A DNA stretch of 64,000 nt from Morinoia aosen (Eukaryota > Arthropoda > Malacostraca > Amphipoda > Talitridae). Where the stretch lies: contig CM059576.1 of the NCBI GenBank assembly GCA_030386875.1, positions 11,251,058 through 11,315,057 on the forward strand, given 5' to 3'. The notes under the pieces were generated by a model. The model made no database searches. It worked only from the letters and a program-made list of their open reading frames with translations, and was not told where the DNA came from. Positions 9,641 through 22,137 of this stretch are shown one piece after another. Numbering within the stretch: the first letter of the stretch is position 1; every line of letters begins with the position of its first letter. Made by a program: the position numbers and the translations under genes.

Positions 9641-10615
9641 CCCAAAACTTAAGCTCGATTTACTCGACCCCTGAATTTAACGCGCGACAGCGCGTTCCCC
9701 AATGATTATCTGTAAGGAGCTGAACAGGTGTCGATATTTTTCTATTAAACGAGAATTATCTTTGGTTTTGATGCCGGATTGCGGTTGTAGTTCCATTTAG
9801 TGATTTTTATTTTATTGATGATTTATTGATGTTTAGTTTTTGATTGTTGCGGGATTGGATTATTTAAAGGCTCTGCATGAATAACTGAGACGCCATCTGA
9901 TGTGTGGTGATTTACAGCTAATTCACATCAATTATTCCTGGAAACAAATATATTTCAGATTTTTGGGATTCATTTGAGAGTGTTGATAGTAATTGGATCT
10001 GTTATGAAGTTGGTGAGTATTTGGCGTTTTCTGTTGAAGGTTTCAAATGAATTTTCAGAACGAAAGGTTTGTATCGCTTTTGAAACTGAGTAATCTATTT
10101 TGATTTGAGAGGTAGCAATTTTTGTGGGTTATGGGAAGCCAAATTTTCGTGCGTCTGTGTTTGGTAAAATTTCGAATAGCTTTTAAAGAATATATTTTTT
10201 TTAACCGCATGTATGAGTAAAATTTTGAATGAGGCTTATTTAATTCAACTTGGGACCAGGAATTGTTTAATGTGTTCTGGTCGAATGGACAATCATATTT
10301 ATAGGGTTTTAAGTATGTTCGACCGGAGGTTAATTCTGGATTTTACACTGAAAGTTCCCTTTCTTCTTGACTCGGTTTAGAATATTGTGAAGCAACTTAC
10401 AGTCGATCTTCATGTAAGGGTTTTAGGTAATTTTAAGTTTTGATTTAGGTGAAGGTATTCCATTCTTTGCAGCATAGGTTGAATTCCGTTGGGTGAATTG
10501 ATACGAAACAGAGGTTGGACGTCAAGTTAGATGGAATAAAATAAGAGAGGTCAAAAATTCAACAATAAAATATGATAGAATAGGTTTTCTTTTCTACTCA
10601 GGATAAAATAGCTTT

Positions 10616-10744
10616 GGTTGGTTTAGAATAGACTAGGTTGGGTTAGATTAGACTAGGTTGGGTTATATTAGTTTAGGTTGGCTTAGATTAATTTAGGTTG
10701 GGTTAGATTAGTTTAGGTTGGGTTAGATTAGTTTAGGTTGGGGT
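10616..10744. repeat. Telomere-like VNTR, unit 2 (6 copies)
   Basis: AGGTTG words recur every 20 bases from about 10,635; one copy reads GGCTTAG and one GTTATATTAG. Confidence 0.85.
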
Positions 10745-11019
10745 AATAATATAAGACGTTTCCATCTGATTGATTTGTTAAGGATGTGTTATTCATAAGA
10801 AGAGGTCGAAGAAATGATTTTTGACCTGTAAATACATGGTTGGGGAGTTTTATACATGGTATTTGTTAATGGTATCGGAAAATGAATTGATGTTGGTGTT
10901 TGAAAGTTCAACATAGAGCATAGAGTGAAGGAAAATGCAGATATCGTTTTGTGATTTGAGACGATGGTGTATCTGATTGTGTTGGATAATTGTGGTTATT
11001 TTTAGAAGTGTGCACTGCA

Positions 11020-11117
11020 TGTGTGTGTGTATGTGTGTGTCTGTGTGTGGGAGTGTGTGTAAGAGTGTGAATGTTTGGGGTTATGAGGTGTTTGTGTGTG
11101 TTTGTGTGTGTGTGTGT
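11020..11117. repeat. GT-rich microsatellite, unit 3
   Basis: Imperfect (GT)n of the second subtype, with the interruption GAATGTTTGGGGTTATGAGG also seen in units 6, 7, 8, 10 and 11. Confidence 0.88.
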
Positions 11118-11158
11118 GGTCCGCCCCCGGTCTGTGCTGGTTTTTGCGCGGGCGGACC
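11118..11158. repeat. Head GC-rich hairpin, unit 3
   Basis: Both 9-base arms intact, although this unit belongs to the B2 class. Confidence 0.85.
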
Positions 11159-11679
11159 CTCGCAGAGGTTCCGGAGGAAAAACTAAAAAAAAAATGCGCA
11201 AAAAGAAAAAAAAAAAAAATTCAATAAATACTGGGTGGCCGCGCCGAGTAAGGAAGGACTGTAGTGCAGACGTGTAGTGCGTGGGCGCATTCTCGGAAAC
11301 GGCTGGTCCCAGCGCGCTCAAATTTGGTGAGCAGAAAGACCATCATCTAGACATTGTCTGTGCCAAGTTTCGTTTCAATCGTGCGAAAATTTACGATATA
11401 ATGAAGGTTCAATGGGGAAAAATAGCCAAAAATGGGTTACGTTCAACTAGTTTGGGTGGGTATCCCCGTGCCATTTGAAGGGCTCAATTTTCAGTATGTT
11501 GCAGTCGAAGAGAGTCCGCAGAGGGTAGCGGCTCTGTTTTTTGCGATTTTTCGAAATAATCGTCTTTTTTGCGCGTCAAAGTTGAGCAAATTTTTTTTAG
11601 CGATTTTTGCAGAAATTTTGACATTTTTTTTTGGACAAAGTATCGATTTTTTATTTTTGAAACTTTGATAGGTGATAGA

Positions 11680-12175
11680 TTTTCAGAAGTTCTACGCACC
11701 ATAAAATCAACGGCAGTCAAAACGATCAAGTTTAGACGCAACTTTGGCCTGAACTTTTCCTAAAAATTTATAAGATTTCGGGAGGTCGTCCAAACATGTT
11801 TGTCCGGAGTTTTGGTGATACTTGAGAGTCTGAGCAGTTGACATCTCGTTTGAAAAGCTTTGTCCTAGATGCACCATGTTTTAGAGAGTGCCATCTTTAA
11901 AAAATCAGATTTTGTGAAACTTTAAAGTTGAAGTAAAAAAACGCGTTTTTTCAAAGGTCATTTTTGGCCGCCATTTCTGGCGTTGTTTGATCGAGTGCAG
12001 ATTTCAAACTTCGATACCTTCTAGAAACAATCTTTTTCTCAAAGTTATCAAGTTTACAAACCTTCATGAGCAATACTTTTCCCAAAAAAATGTTTCAAAC
12101 ACAGCCCTCAAAACCTCTAAAAATCGCCCCAAACATCCGTGTGGAAAATGGGTGCTACCCACGAAAAACTTTATT
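11680..12175. repeat. Proximal block segment, class B2 (unit 3)
   Basis: Over this stretch unit 3 departs from B1 with clustered substitutions and small indels (for example TTTAGACGCAACTTTGGCC where B1 has TTTCGATGCAACTTTGGCT). Related versions occupy about 17,140-18,300 in unit 4 and 28,180-28,560 in unit 6. Sequence on both sides returns to the B1 type. No gene seen. Confidence 0.7.
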
Positions 12176-15129
12176 TAACATTTTTTGCGAGTTTTGCGAT
12201 CCTACATACGAAGAGTTTTTTGTGGAAAGATCGCTAGAAAATTTTTTTCGTTTTTTTGAATTTTGCGATTTTAACAGTAAATGGCACATTCCATCTCCTC
12301 TAAGGCCCCCTTTTTCATGCTTCAGGATATCGAAATTTCTATGAGTGATGCGCCTTGGCGAGACCTTTCGTTTGGTACCAAACTTAAAGTTGTAGCTCAA
12401 TAAACTTTTGAGTAAAATCCAAAAAACTAAAATTGGGGCTCAAATCTCGTGAATTTTTCTAAGTCCTTGGGGTGAAATATTCGATTCCAATTTAAGGCCT
12501 CTATAAGGCTTTTCATGGATTTTCGACCACACCCATGTTTAAGTAACGACAGAAAATTGATGTTTTCGTTAGTTTTGTTAAGAAATGAGTGCTTGATAAT
12601 GATTTTTTCGATTTCGAAGTTTTACTCATTTTATATCCATTTAGGGACTCGCAGCCATTTTTCGAGGCTTCGAGAGTGTTGCTAGAGTTGTTAAAAATAT
12701 TTGTTCTCTTCGAAAGGAACTCGATAACACGTATTTTTGAGCACTCATTTTTCACTCAATTAGAGTATGCATCAATTTTTACTTTTTTGATGCGTTTATC
12801 GACGTCCTACGAAAAAATTTATGGAGATGAAATGTGTTGCAAATTGCCGATTTACCCTATGGTAAAGTCTTTGCACCTCCGACGGCTCGTTTAAAATTTT
12901 TTTTTTCAAATCCATAATTTCGAGTCGTAAAATTTACAAGTCCAGATTCATGTAGACAAGGGGCCGATGACTGCAAGTCGACGCAATATTTGATATCGAT
13001 TTTCTCGAAAAGTTTCGGTGTCTCAAACGTCAATTTTTGATGACTATATCACATTATTTTAATGTTAAGAAATCCATTGAATGATATATACCAGAAAATG
13101 AGCTCATTTTTTTCTCGTACATCGATTTCGCTGTTAATTTGTGCGACGCTAGTCCTAAGAACCGCGATGCCATTTGTTTCAAACTTGAGGTAAGCACTAA
13201 TGTTGTTCGTTTCAATGTATGCCACCAAGATAAAAGTCTTGTAATAGATGCTCTCATATACATGCAAAGTGAGTGAAATTTTAAAACGCTCATTTCTGCT
13301 CACTTAGCGTTTTGAAGAGGAAGAAACTGTTGGCGACTGATGAAGAATAAGAGGGTTTGCAGAGTTGCCGGCTAGTGATTTTAATTATGGTACATTGAGC
13401 GTGCAAACAATATAATACTCGGCAAATGTCATCAATGACTCATCAAAATCGAGCGATATCTCGTATTTGAGCTCTTTGATTGTGTGTCAAAATTCATGAT
13501 GAGTTTTTATTGGCGTATTTTAATCATGGAATTTTGAAATATGCCTGCAAATGGCCGAGATACTGACACACAAATTTCGTATTGGAAACGGCTCATTAAT
13601 AAACAAGCGTTTTGGAATAGAGCGCATCATGCTGGGGCTGTCGATCACGATATGGGGTACTGTGAGTTGATGTTTCACTCATAAATTTTGATGATTGAGA
13701 GAAGATATTGGAGGGTCTTTCGAGTCAGGAACTTTTGAGCTGTGCACTGAAACTTTGTTTGGGAATGAGTACGAGAACTCATTGATTCACTCACCCATAT
13801 TCCCATCAGTTGCACACGTATCGTTTTATAGGAAAAACTGAGTGTGAGTGAGTAGACACCGTTTCGACGCTCACTCAGGGTTCATATTTTGTGAGTGTGT
13901 GTTCCTGATATGGATTGAATTTTTGAGAGGTTTTGCGGGTCTCAAATATTTTATTTACGGAAACTAAAATATTATTAGTGAAATGTTTTCGAAAATTCGA
14001 AAATTCTCACTCGGACTTAGTTCAGGCTTCTATTGCGGTCAGTAATTGGGATTTAGGTGTGGTAACACATGAAAATTGTTTCCGCTCATGAAATGCCTCA
14101 TTTTGAGGAATTATTCTCTTAAATGGGGAATTTTACTCACTCAAACGTAGATGCTGTTGGTGAGTTCATCGGGCGCTGCAAATCGGTCAAGCTATTGTGT
14201 TCGATGAGACGATGGAGTTTGTAACGTTTTTCGGGATGAAAATTGACAAGTTGCGGGTTCAAATCCCAAAACATGAATATATTTAGAAATTCGAAAAATC
14301 ACTCATTTCACATAGTTCAGTGCCGAAATTTGCAAGAAACTTGCGTCATGACGTAGAGAAGCGATAGCATTTCTTTCGTCTTGCGAAAGTGGTAGTGATG
14401 ATATTTATTGAATTTTTTCCATTTTCAATGATGATGCATTGGGCAACTCGGTCGGCAAATGAGTGAAATTTCAATTGGGCATATCTTTCTTTGCATTGAA
14501 GGTAGAAGTCCGAAACTTTGATACAATGTAGATATCTATGAGTAGTGTCTATATTGACATTTTGAGAACGGTCTAAATGTTATTTTGGGGAAAATGAGTA
14601 ATTTTCTAAAATTCCATACTTGTTTAATTTGGCGATTTGGGGTACTTAGAAATAAGCTAGAAACTTCATTTTGGGCTCAAATGAAGCGGAATCCAAAGCA
14701 GGGTGTGAATTATGGCGTTAAAATTTTTTTAATTCAATTATTTTTAATATATGGACAAATGAGTTTTTAAAAATGTTTTGGTCGTTATTTCGTCATTGGA
14801 ACGTGTTTTGAACCGTTTTTGGGGCCAAATATGACATTTCGACTTGTGCAATGCCGACGCATTTGAAAAAATGCGAAAAAATTCGATAAAAGTCCACGGA
14901 TATTAAAATGTTATTTTCAATGGAATTACGCCAAAAAATGAGAATCGCTGCCACTACCAATTTGATTACCTTACAGACAGATACTTTTAGGGCCGTAAGT
15001 AAACTCTACGGGGTAAATACGCTAAAAATGCGTAAAAATGACACATAAATTGCATTTTTTAGAGTTTGAAAGCGATTCGAAGTAAATGCAGTGTCCCTCG
15101 AGTTAGACTAATATCTTAGCAACAATTAT

Positions 15130-15165
15130 GCCACTCGGCGAGTTGCGTAGCGCTCGCCGAGTGGC
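15130..15165. repeat. Large inverted repeat, unit 3 (compensatory change)
   Basis: Arms 15130-15142 (GCCACTCGGCGAG) and 15153-15165 (CTCGCCGAGTGGC) pair perfectly. Relative to all other copies the G-C pair at arm position 4 is A-T (15133 with 15162), changed on both sides, and the wobble is a G-C pair (15138 with 15157). The loop is unchanged. Confidence 0.88.
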
Positions 15166-16140
15166 CCCAAAACTCAAGCTCGATTTACTCATCCCCTGAA
15201 TTTAACGCGCGACAGCGCGTTCCACGATTATTATATGTAAGGAGATGAACAGGTGTCGATGTTTTTCTATTAAATGAGAATTATCTTTGGTTTTGATGTC
15301 GGATTGCGATGGTTGTTTTATTTAGTGATGATTTTTATATTATTGTGGATTATTGGTTGTTTTGCTTTAGGTTGGAGCAGGTTTAGTTTATTCAAGGGCC
15401 CTGCATGAATAACTCAGACTCTATGAGATGTATACTAATTTACAGCTTATTCGCATAATTTATTCGTGAAATCGAATACATATTGGGTTGTTGGGGTTAA
15501 GAAATTATTTATAGTAATTGGATGTGTCATGAAGTTGGTGAACATTTCGCGTTTTCTGTTGAAGGTTTCAAATGAATTTTCAGAACGAAAGGTTAGTATC
15601 GCCTTTGAAAGTGAGTAATCTATTCTGATATAAAGGGTGGGTATTTTTTGTGGGCTATGGGAAGGCAAATTTTCGTACGTCTGGGTATGGTGAAATTTTA
15701 AATAGCTTTTAAAGAATGTATTTTTTTAACCGCATGTATAAGTAAAATTTTGAATGAGGCTTATGTAATTCAACTTTGGATTAGGAATTGTTTAATATGT
15801 TCTGGTCGAATGGACAATCATATTTATAGGGTTATAAGTATGTTCGACCGGAGGTTAATTCTGGATTGTATACTGAAATTTCCCTATCTTCTTGACTCGG
15901 TTTAGAACATTGTGAAGCAAATTGCTGACGATCTTCATGTGAGGGATTTAGGTAATTTTAGGTTTTGATTTAGGTGAAAGTATTTCTTTTTTGGCAGGAT
16001 AGGTTAAATTCCATTGGGTAAATTGATACGAAATAGAGGTCGGACGTTAAATTAGATGGAATAAAATATGAGTGGTCAAAAATTCAACAATAAAATATGA
16101 TAGAATAGGTTTTCTTATTCAGTCATGATAAAATAGCTTT

Positions 16141-16212
16141 GGTTGGTTTAGATTAGACTAGGTTGGGTCAGATTAGACTAGGTTGGGTTAGATTAGTTTA
16201 GGTTGGGTTAAT
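16141..16212. repeat. Telomere-like VNTR, unit 3 (3 copies)
   Basis: Copies at 16161, 16181 and 16201; the first two end in GACTA, the first with GGGTCAG. Confidence 0.85.
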
Positions 16213-16489
16213 AATATGAGACGTTGCCATCTGATTGATTTGGTAAGGATGTATTATTCATAAAAAGAGGTCGGTGAAATGATTTTTGACCTGTAAATAT
16301 TTGGTTAGGTAAACTTTATGCTTGATATTTGTTAATGGTATCGGAAAATGAATTGATGTTGGTGTTTGAAAGTTAAACATAGTGCATAGAGTGGAATAAA
16401 TTGTACATATCGTTTTGTGACTTGAGACGATGGTGTATCTGATTGTGTTGGATAATTGTGGTTATTTTGATAAGTGTGCGCGACATGTT

Positions 16490-16582
16490 GGTGTGTATGT
16501 GTGTGTGTGTGTGTGGGAGTGTGTGTAGAGTGTGAGCGTTGGGATGATGGGGTGTGTGTGTGTGTGTATGTGTGTGTGTGTT
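16490..16582. repeat. GT-rich microsatellite, unit 4
   Basis: Imperfect (GT)n with the GATGATGGGG-type interruption; the last run before the hairpin contains one TATG. Confidence 0.88.
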
Positions 16583-16623
16583 GGTCCGCCCCCGGTCTGT
16601 GCTGGTTTTTGCGCGGGCGGACC
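16583..16623. repeat. Head GC-rich hairpin, unit 4
   Basis: Both arms intact; loop as in unit 1. Confidence 0.85.
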
Positions 16624-19600
16624 CTCGCAGAGGTTCCGGAGGAAAAACTAAAAAAAAAATGCGCAAAAAGAAAAAAAAAAAAATTTCAATAAATTCTGGG
16701 TGGCCGCGCCGAGTAAGGAAGGACTGTAGTGCAGACGTGTAGTGCGTGGGCGCATTCTCGGAAACGGCTGGTCCCAGCGCGCTCAAATTTGGTGAGCAGA
16801 AAGACCATCATCTAGACATTGTCTGTGCCAAGTTTCGTTTCAATCGTGCGAAAATTTACGATTTAATGAAGGTTCAATGGGGAAAAATAGCCAAAAATGG
16901 GTTACGTTCAACTAGTTTGGGTGGGTATCCCCGTTGCATTTGAAGGGCTCAATTTTCAGTATGTTGCAGTCAAAGAGAGTCCGCAGAGGGTAGCGGCTCT
17001 GTTTTTTGCGATTTTTCGAAATAATCGTCTTTTTTGCGCGTCAAAGTTGAGCAAATTTTTTTTAGCCATTTTTGCAGAAATTTTGACATTTTTTTTTGGA
17101 CAAAGCATCGATTTTTCATTTTTGAAACTTTGATAGGTGATAGATTTTCAGAAGTTCTACGCACCATAAAATCAACGGCAGTCAAAACGATCAAGTTTAG
17201 ACGCAACTTTGCCCTGAACTTTTCCTAAAAATTTATAAGATTTCGGGAGGTCGTCCAAACATGTTTGTCCGGAGTTTTGGTGATACTTGAGAGTCTGAGC
17301 AGTTGACATCTCGTTTGAAAAGATTTCTCCTAGATGCACCATGTTTTAGAGAGTGCCATCTTTTAAAAATAATATTTTGTGAAACTTTAAAGTTGAAGTA
17401 AAAAAACGTGTTTTTTCAAAGGTCATTTTTGGCCGCCATTTCTGGCGTTGTTTGATCGAGTGGAGATTTCAAACTTTGATACCATCTAGAATCAATCTTT
17501 TTCTCAAAGTTATCAAGTGTACAGACCATCATGAGCAATAATTTTCTCAAAAAAATGTCCCAAACACAGCCTCCAAAACCTCTAAAAATCGCCCCAAACA
17601 TGCGTGTGCAAAATGGGTGCGACTGACAAAAAACTTTATTTAACATTTTTTGCGAGTTTTGCGATCCTACATACGAAGACTTTTTTGTGGAAAGATTGCT
17701 TGAAATTTTTTTTCGTTTTATCGAATTTTGCGATTTCAACAGTAAAATAGCACTTTCTATCTTCTCTAAGACCCCCTTTTTCATGCCTCAGGATATCGAA
17801 ATTCTCATGAGTGATGCGCCTCGGCGAGACCTTTTGTTTGGTACCAAATTCAAAGTTGTAGCTCAATAAACTTTTGAGAAAAATCCAAAAAACTAAAATT
17901 GGGGCTCAAATCTCGTGATTTTTCTAAGTCATTAGGGGTGAAACATTCGATCCCAATTTAAGGCATCTATAAGGCTTTTCATGGATTTTAGACCACACCC
18001 ATGTTTAAGTAACGACAGAAATTTGATGTTTTCGTTAGATTTGTTAAGAAATGAGTGTTTGGTGATGATTTTTTCGATTTCGAAGTTTTACTCATTTTAC
18101 ATCCATTTAGGGACACGCAGCAATTTTTAGAGGCATCGAGAGTGTTGCTAGAGTTGTTAGAAATATTTGTTCTTTCAGAAGTGACCCCGATAAAACGTAT
18201 TTTTGAGCACTCATTTTTCACTCAATTAGAGTATGCATCAATTTTTACTTTTTTGGTGCGTTTATCGACGTCGTACGAAAAAATTTATAGAGATGAAATG
18301 TGTTGCAAATTGCCGATTTACCCTTAGGTAAAGTCTTTGCACCTCCGACGGCTCATTTGAAATTTTTTTTTCGGATTCAAAATTTCGAGTCGTGAAATTT
18401 ACAAGTCCAGATGCTTAGAGACAATGGGCCGAATACTGCAAGTCGACGCAATATTTGATATCGATTTTCTCGAAAAGTTTCAGTGTCTCAAACGTCAATT
18501 TTTGATGAATATATCACATTATTTTAATGTTAAGAAATCCATTGAATGATATATACCAGAAAATGAGCTCATTTTTTTCTCGTACATCGATTTCGCTGTT
18601 AATTTGTGCGACGCTAGTCCTAAGAACCGCGATGCCATTTGTTTCAAACTTGAGGTAAGCACTATTGTTGTTCGTTTCAATGAATGCCGCCATGATGAAA
18701 GTGTTGTAATAGATGCACTCATATACATGCAAAGTGAGTGAAATTTTAAAACGCTCATTTCTGCTCACTTAGCGTTTTGAAGAGGAAGAAACTGTTGGCG
18801 ACTGATGAAGAATAAGAGGGTTTGCAGAGTTGCCGGCTAGTGATTTTAGTTATGATACAATGAGCATGCAAACAATATAATACTCGGGAAATGTCATCAA
18901 TGACTCATCAAAATCGAGCGATATCTCGTATATGAGCTCTTTGATTGTGGGTCAAAATTCATGATGAGTTTTTATTGGCGTATTTTATTCATGGAATTCT
19001 GAAATATGCCTGCAAATGGTCGAGATACTGATACACACATTTCGTATTGTAAACGGCTCATTAATAAACGAGCGTTTTGGAATAGAGCGCATCATGCTGG
19101 GGCTGTCGATCACGATATGGGGTACTGTGAGTTGATGTTTCACTCATTAATTTTGATGATTGAGAGAAGATATTGGAGGTTCTTTTGAGTCAGGAACTTT
19201 TGAGCTGTGCACTGAAACTTTGTTTGGGAATGAAAACGATAACTCATTGATTCATATTCCCATCAGTTGCAAGTTTCGCTTTTAGGAAAAACTGAGTGTG
19301 AGTGAGTAGACACCGTTTCGAAGCTCACTCAGGGTTCATATTTTGTGAGTGTGTGTTCCTGATATTGATTGAATTTTTGAGAGGTTTTGCGGATCTCAAA
19401 TATTTTATTTACGGAAACTAAAATATTATTACTGAAATATTTCCGAAAATTCGTAAATTCTCACTCGGACTTTGTTCAGGCTTCTATTTCGGTCAGTGAT
19501 TGGGATATAGGTGTGGTAACCAATGAAAATTGTTTCTGCTCATGAAATGCCTCATTTTGAGGAATTATGATCTTAAATGGGGAATTTCACTCATTCAAAC

Positions 19601-19709
19601 GTAGATGCTATTGGTGAGTTCATTGGGGGCTGCAAATCGGTCAAGCTATTGTGTTTGATGACACGATGGATTTTGTAATGTTTTGCGGGATGAAAATTGA
19701 CAAGTTGCG

Positions 19710-19720
19710 GGTTCGAATCC
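19710..19720 (+). promoter_or_regulatory. tRNA-like B-box, unit 4
   Basis: Exact GGTTCGAATCC, but the T-stem-like flank still has the C-A mismatch of unit 1 (GCGGG against CCCAA). Confidence 0.3.
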
Positions 19721-20583
19721 CAAAACATGAATTTATTTCGAAATTCGAAAAATCACTCATTTCACATAGTTCAGTGCCGAAATTTGCATGAAACGTGCGT
19801 CATGATGTAGAGAAGCGATAGCATTTCTTTCGTCTTCAGCAAGTGGGAGTTATCTAAGATATTGTATTTTTTTCATTTTCAATGATGATGCATCGGTGAA
19901 CTCGGTCAACAATTGAGTGAAATTTTAATTAGGCATATCTTTTTTTGCATTGAAGCTATATGTCCGATATTTTGATACAACGTAGATATAAATGAGTAGT
20001 GTCTATATTGACATTTTGAGAACGGTGCAAATGATATTTTGGGGAAAATGAGTAATTTTCTAAAATTCCATACTTGTTTAATTTGACGATTTGGGGTACT
20101 AAGAAATAAGCTAGAAACTTCATTTTAGGCTCAAATGAAGCGGAATCCAAAGCAGGGTGTGAATTATGGTGTTAAAATTTTTTTCATTCATTAATTTTTG
20201 ATATATGGACAAATGAGTTTTTAAAAATGTTTTGGCCGTTTTTTCGTCATTGGAACGTGTTTTGAACCGTTTTTGGGGCCAAATGGGACATTTCGACTTG
20301 TGCAATGACCACGCATTTGAAAAAATTAGGAAAAATTCGATAAAAGTCCACGGATATTAAAATGTTATTTTCAATGGAAATACGCTAAAAAATGAGAATC
20401 GCTGCAACTACCAATTTGATTACCATACAGACAGATACTTTTAGGGCCGTTAGTAAACTCTACGGGGTGAATACGCTAAAAATGCGTAAAAATGACACAA
20501 AAATTGTATTTTTCAGAGTTTGGAAGTGATTCGAAGTAAATGCAGTGTCCCTCGAGTTAGACTAATATCTGAGCAACAATTAT

Positions 20584-20619
20584 GCCGCTCGGCGAGTTGC
20601 GTAGCGCTCGTCGAGCGGC
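20584..20619. repeat. Large inverted repeat, unit 4
   Basis: Same as unit 1. Confidence 0.85.
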
Positions 20620-21600
20620 CCCAAAACTTAAGCTCGATTTACTCGACCCCTGAATTTACCGCGCGACAGCGCGTTCCCCAATGATTATCTGTAAGGAGCT
20701 GAACAGGTGTCGATATTTTTGTATTAAACGAGAATTATCTTTGGTTTTGATGCCGGATTGCAGTGGTAGTTTCATTTAGTGATTTTTATTTTATTGATAA
20801 TTTATTGCTGTTTTGCATTTGATTGTTGCGGGATTGAATTATTTAAAGGCTCTGCATGAATAACTGAGACGCCATCTGATGTATGGGGATTTACAGCTAA
20901 TTCACATCATTTATTCCTGGAAACAAATATATTTTAGATTTTTAGGGTTCATTTGAGAATATTGATAATAATTGAATATGTCATGAAGTTGGTGAATATT
21001 TGGCGATTTCTGTTGAAGGTTTCAAATGAATTTTCGGAACGAAAGGTTTGTATCGCTTTTGAAACTGAGTAATCTATTTTGATTTGAGAGGTGGCTATTT
21101 TTGTGGGTTATGGGAAGTCAAATTTTCGTGCGTCTGTGTTTGGTAAAATTTTGAATAGCTTTTAACGAATATATTTTTTTACCCACATGTGTAAGTAGAA
21201 TTTTGAATGAGGCTTATGTAATTCAACTTGGGACTAGGAACTGTTTAATATATTCCGGTCGAATGGACAATCATATTTATATGGTTTTAAGTATGTTCGA
21301 CCGGAGGTAATATCTGGATTTTATACTGTAATTTCTCTTTCTTCTTGACTCGGTTTAGAATGTTGTGAAGCAACTTGCAGTCGATCTTCATGTAAGGGAT
21401 TTAGGTAATTTTAAGTTTTGATTTAGGTGAAGGTATTCCATTTTTTGCAGCATAGGTTAAATTCCGTTGCGTAAATTGATACGAAACAGAGGTTGGACGT
21501 CAAGTTAGATGGAATAAAATAAGAGAGGTCAAAAATTCAACAATAAAATATGATAGAATAGGTTTTCTTTTCTACTCATGATAAAACAGCTTTGGTTGGT

Positions 21601-21724
21601 TCAGAATAGACTAGGTTGGGTTAGATTAGTTTAGGTTGGGGTAGATTAGTTTAGGTTGGGTTAGATTAGTTTAGGTTGGGTTAGATTAGACTTTTTGAGT
21701 TAGGTTAATTTACGTTGCGTTAAT
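21601..21724. repeat. Telomere-like VNTR, unit 4 (4 clean copies plus decayed tail)
   Basis: Four 20-base copies, then a degraded stretch (GACTTTTTGAGTTAGG) and two further GTT-rich words, so the array is longer but partly decayed. Confidence 0.8.
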
Positions 21725-22000
21725 AATATAAGACGTTTCCATCTGATTGATTTGTTAGGGATGTGTTATTCATAAAAAGAGGTCGGTGAAATGATTTTTG
21801 ACCTGTAAATATACGGTTTGGAAGTTTTATACATGTTATTTGTGAATGGAATCGGAAAATGAATTGATGTTGGTGTTTGGAAGTTAAACATAGAGCGTAG
21901 AGTGGAATATATATATTGTACGTATCGTTTTGTGATTTGAGACGATGGTGTATCTGATTGTGTTGGATAATTGTGGTTATTTTGATAAGTGTGCACTGCA

Positions 22001-22096
22001 TGTGTGTGTGTATGTGTGTGTGTGTGTGGGAGTGTGTGTAGAGTGTGAGCGTTGGGATGATGGGGTGTTTGTGTGTGTGTGGGTGTGTGTGTGTGT
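22001..22096. repeat. GT-rich microsatellite, unit 5
   Basis: Imperfect (GT)n with the GATGATGGGG-type interruption and an additional GTGGGTG word near 22,079. Confidence 0.88.
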
Positions 22097-22137
22097 GGTC
22101 CGCCCCCGGTCTGTGCTGGTTTTTGCGCGGGCGGACC
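22097..22137. repeat. Head GC-rich hairpin, unit 5
   Basis: Both arms intact; loop as in unit 1. Confidence 0.85.

Larger units (their letters stand above)
5472..10980. repeat. Repeat unit 2 (5,509 bp)
   Basis: Complete unit. The first ~3 kb is almost identical to units 5, 7, 9 and 10 (B1 class, CAG-ended T-tract near 7391-7399, strong donor-like AAG|GTGAGT at 7755-7763). After about 8,510 the sequence switches to the type seen in the right parts of units 11 and 12 (for example the shared AGAAATTTGGACATAG word). Six VNTR copies. No supported gene. Confidence 0.95.
10981..16446. repeat. Repeat unit 3 (5,466 bp)
   Basis: Complete unit and the shortest one. It has a B2 proximal block, a middle block resembling units 1, 8 and 12, and the only copy of the large inverted repeat with both arms changed (A-T in place of G-C). 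The 60-codon frame found in most units ends early here at a TAA (about 13,681). Three VNTR copies. Its last ~130 bases match the end of unit 11. No supported gene. Confidence 0.95.
16447..21961. repeat. Repeat unit 4 (5,515 bp)
   Basis: Complete unit with the most diverged of the B2 blocks (about 17,140-18,300), then a switch to the common type of units 5, 7, 9 and 10 through the middle. It carries an exact GGTTCGAATCC B-box but without the downstream base that restores the stem in units 5, 7, 9 and 10. The VNTR has about four clean 20-mers followed by a decayed stretch. No supported gene. Confidence 0.95.
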
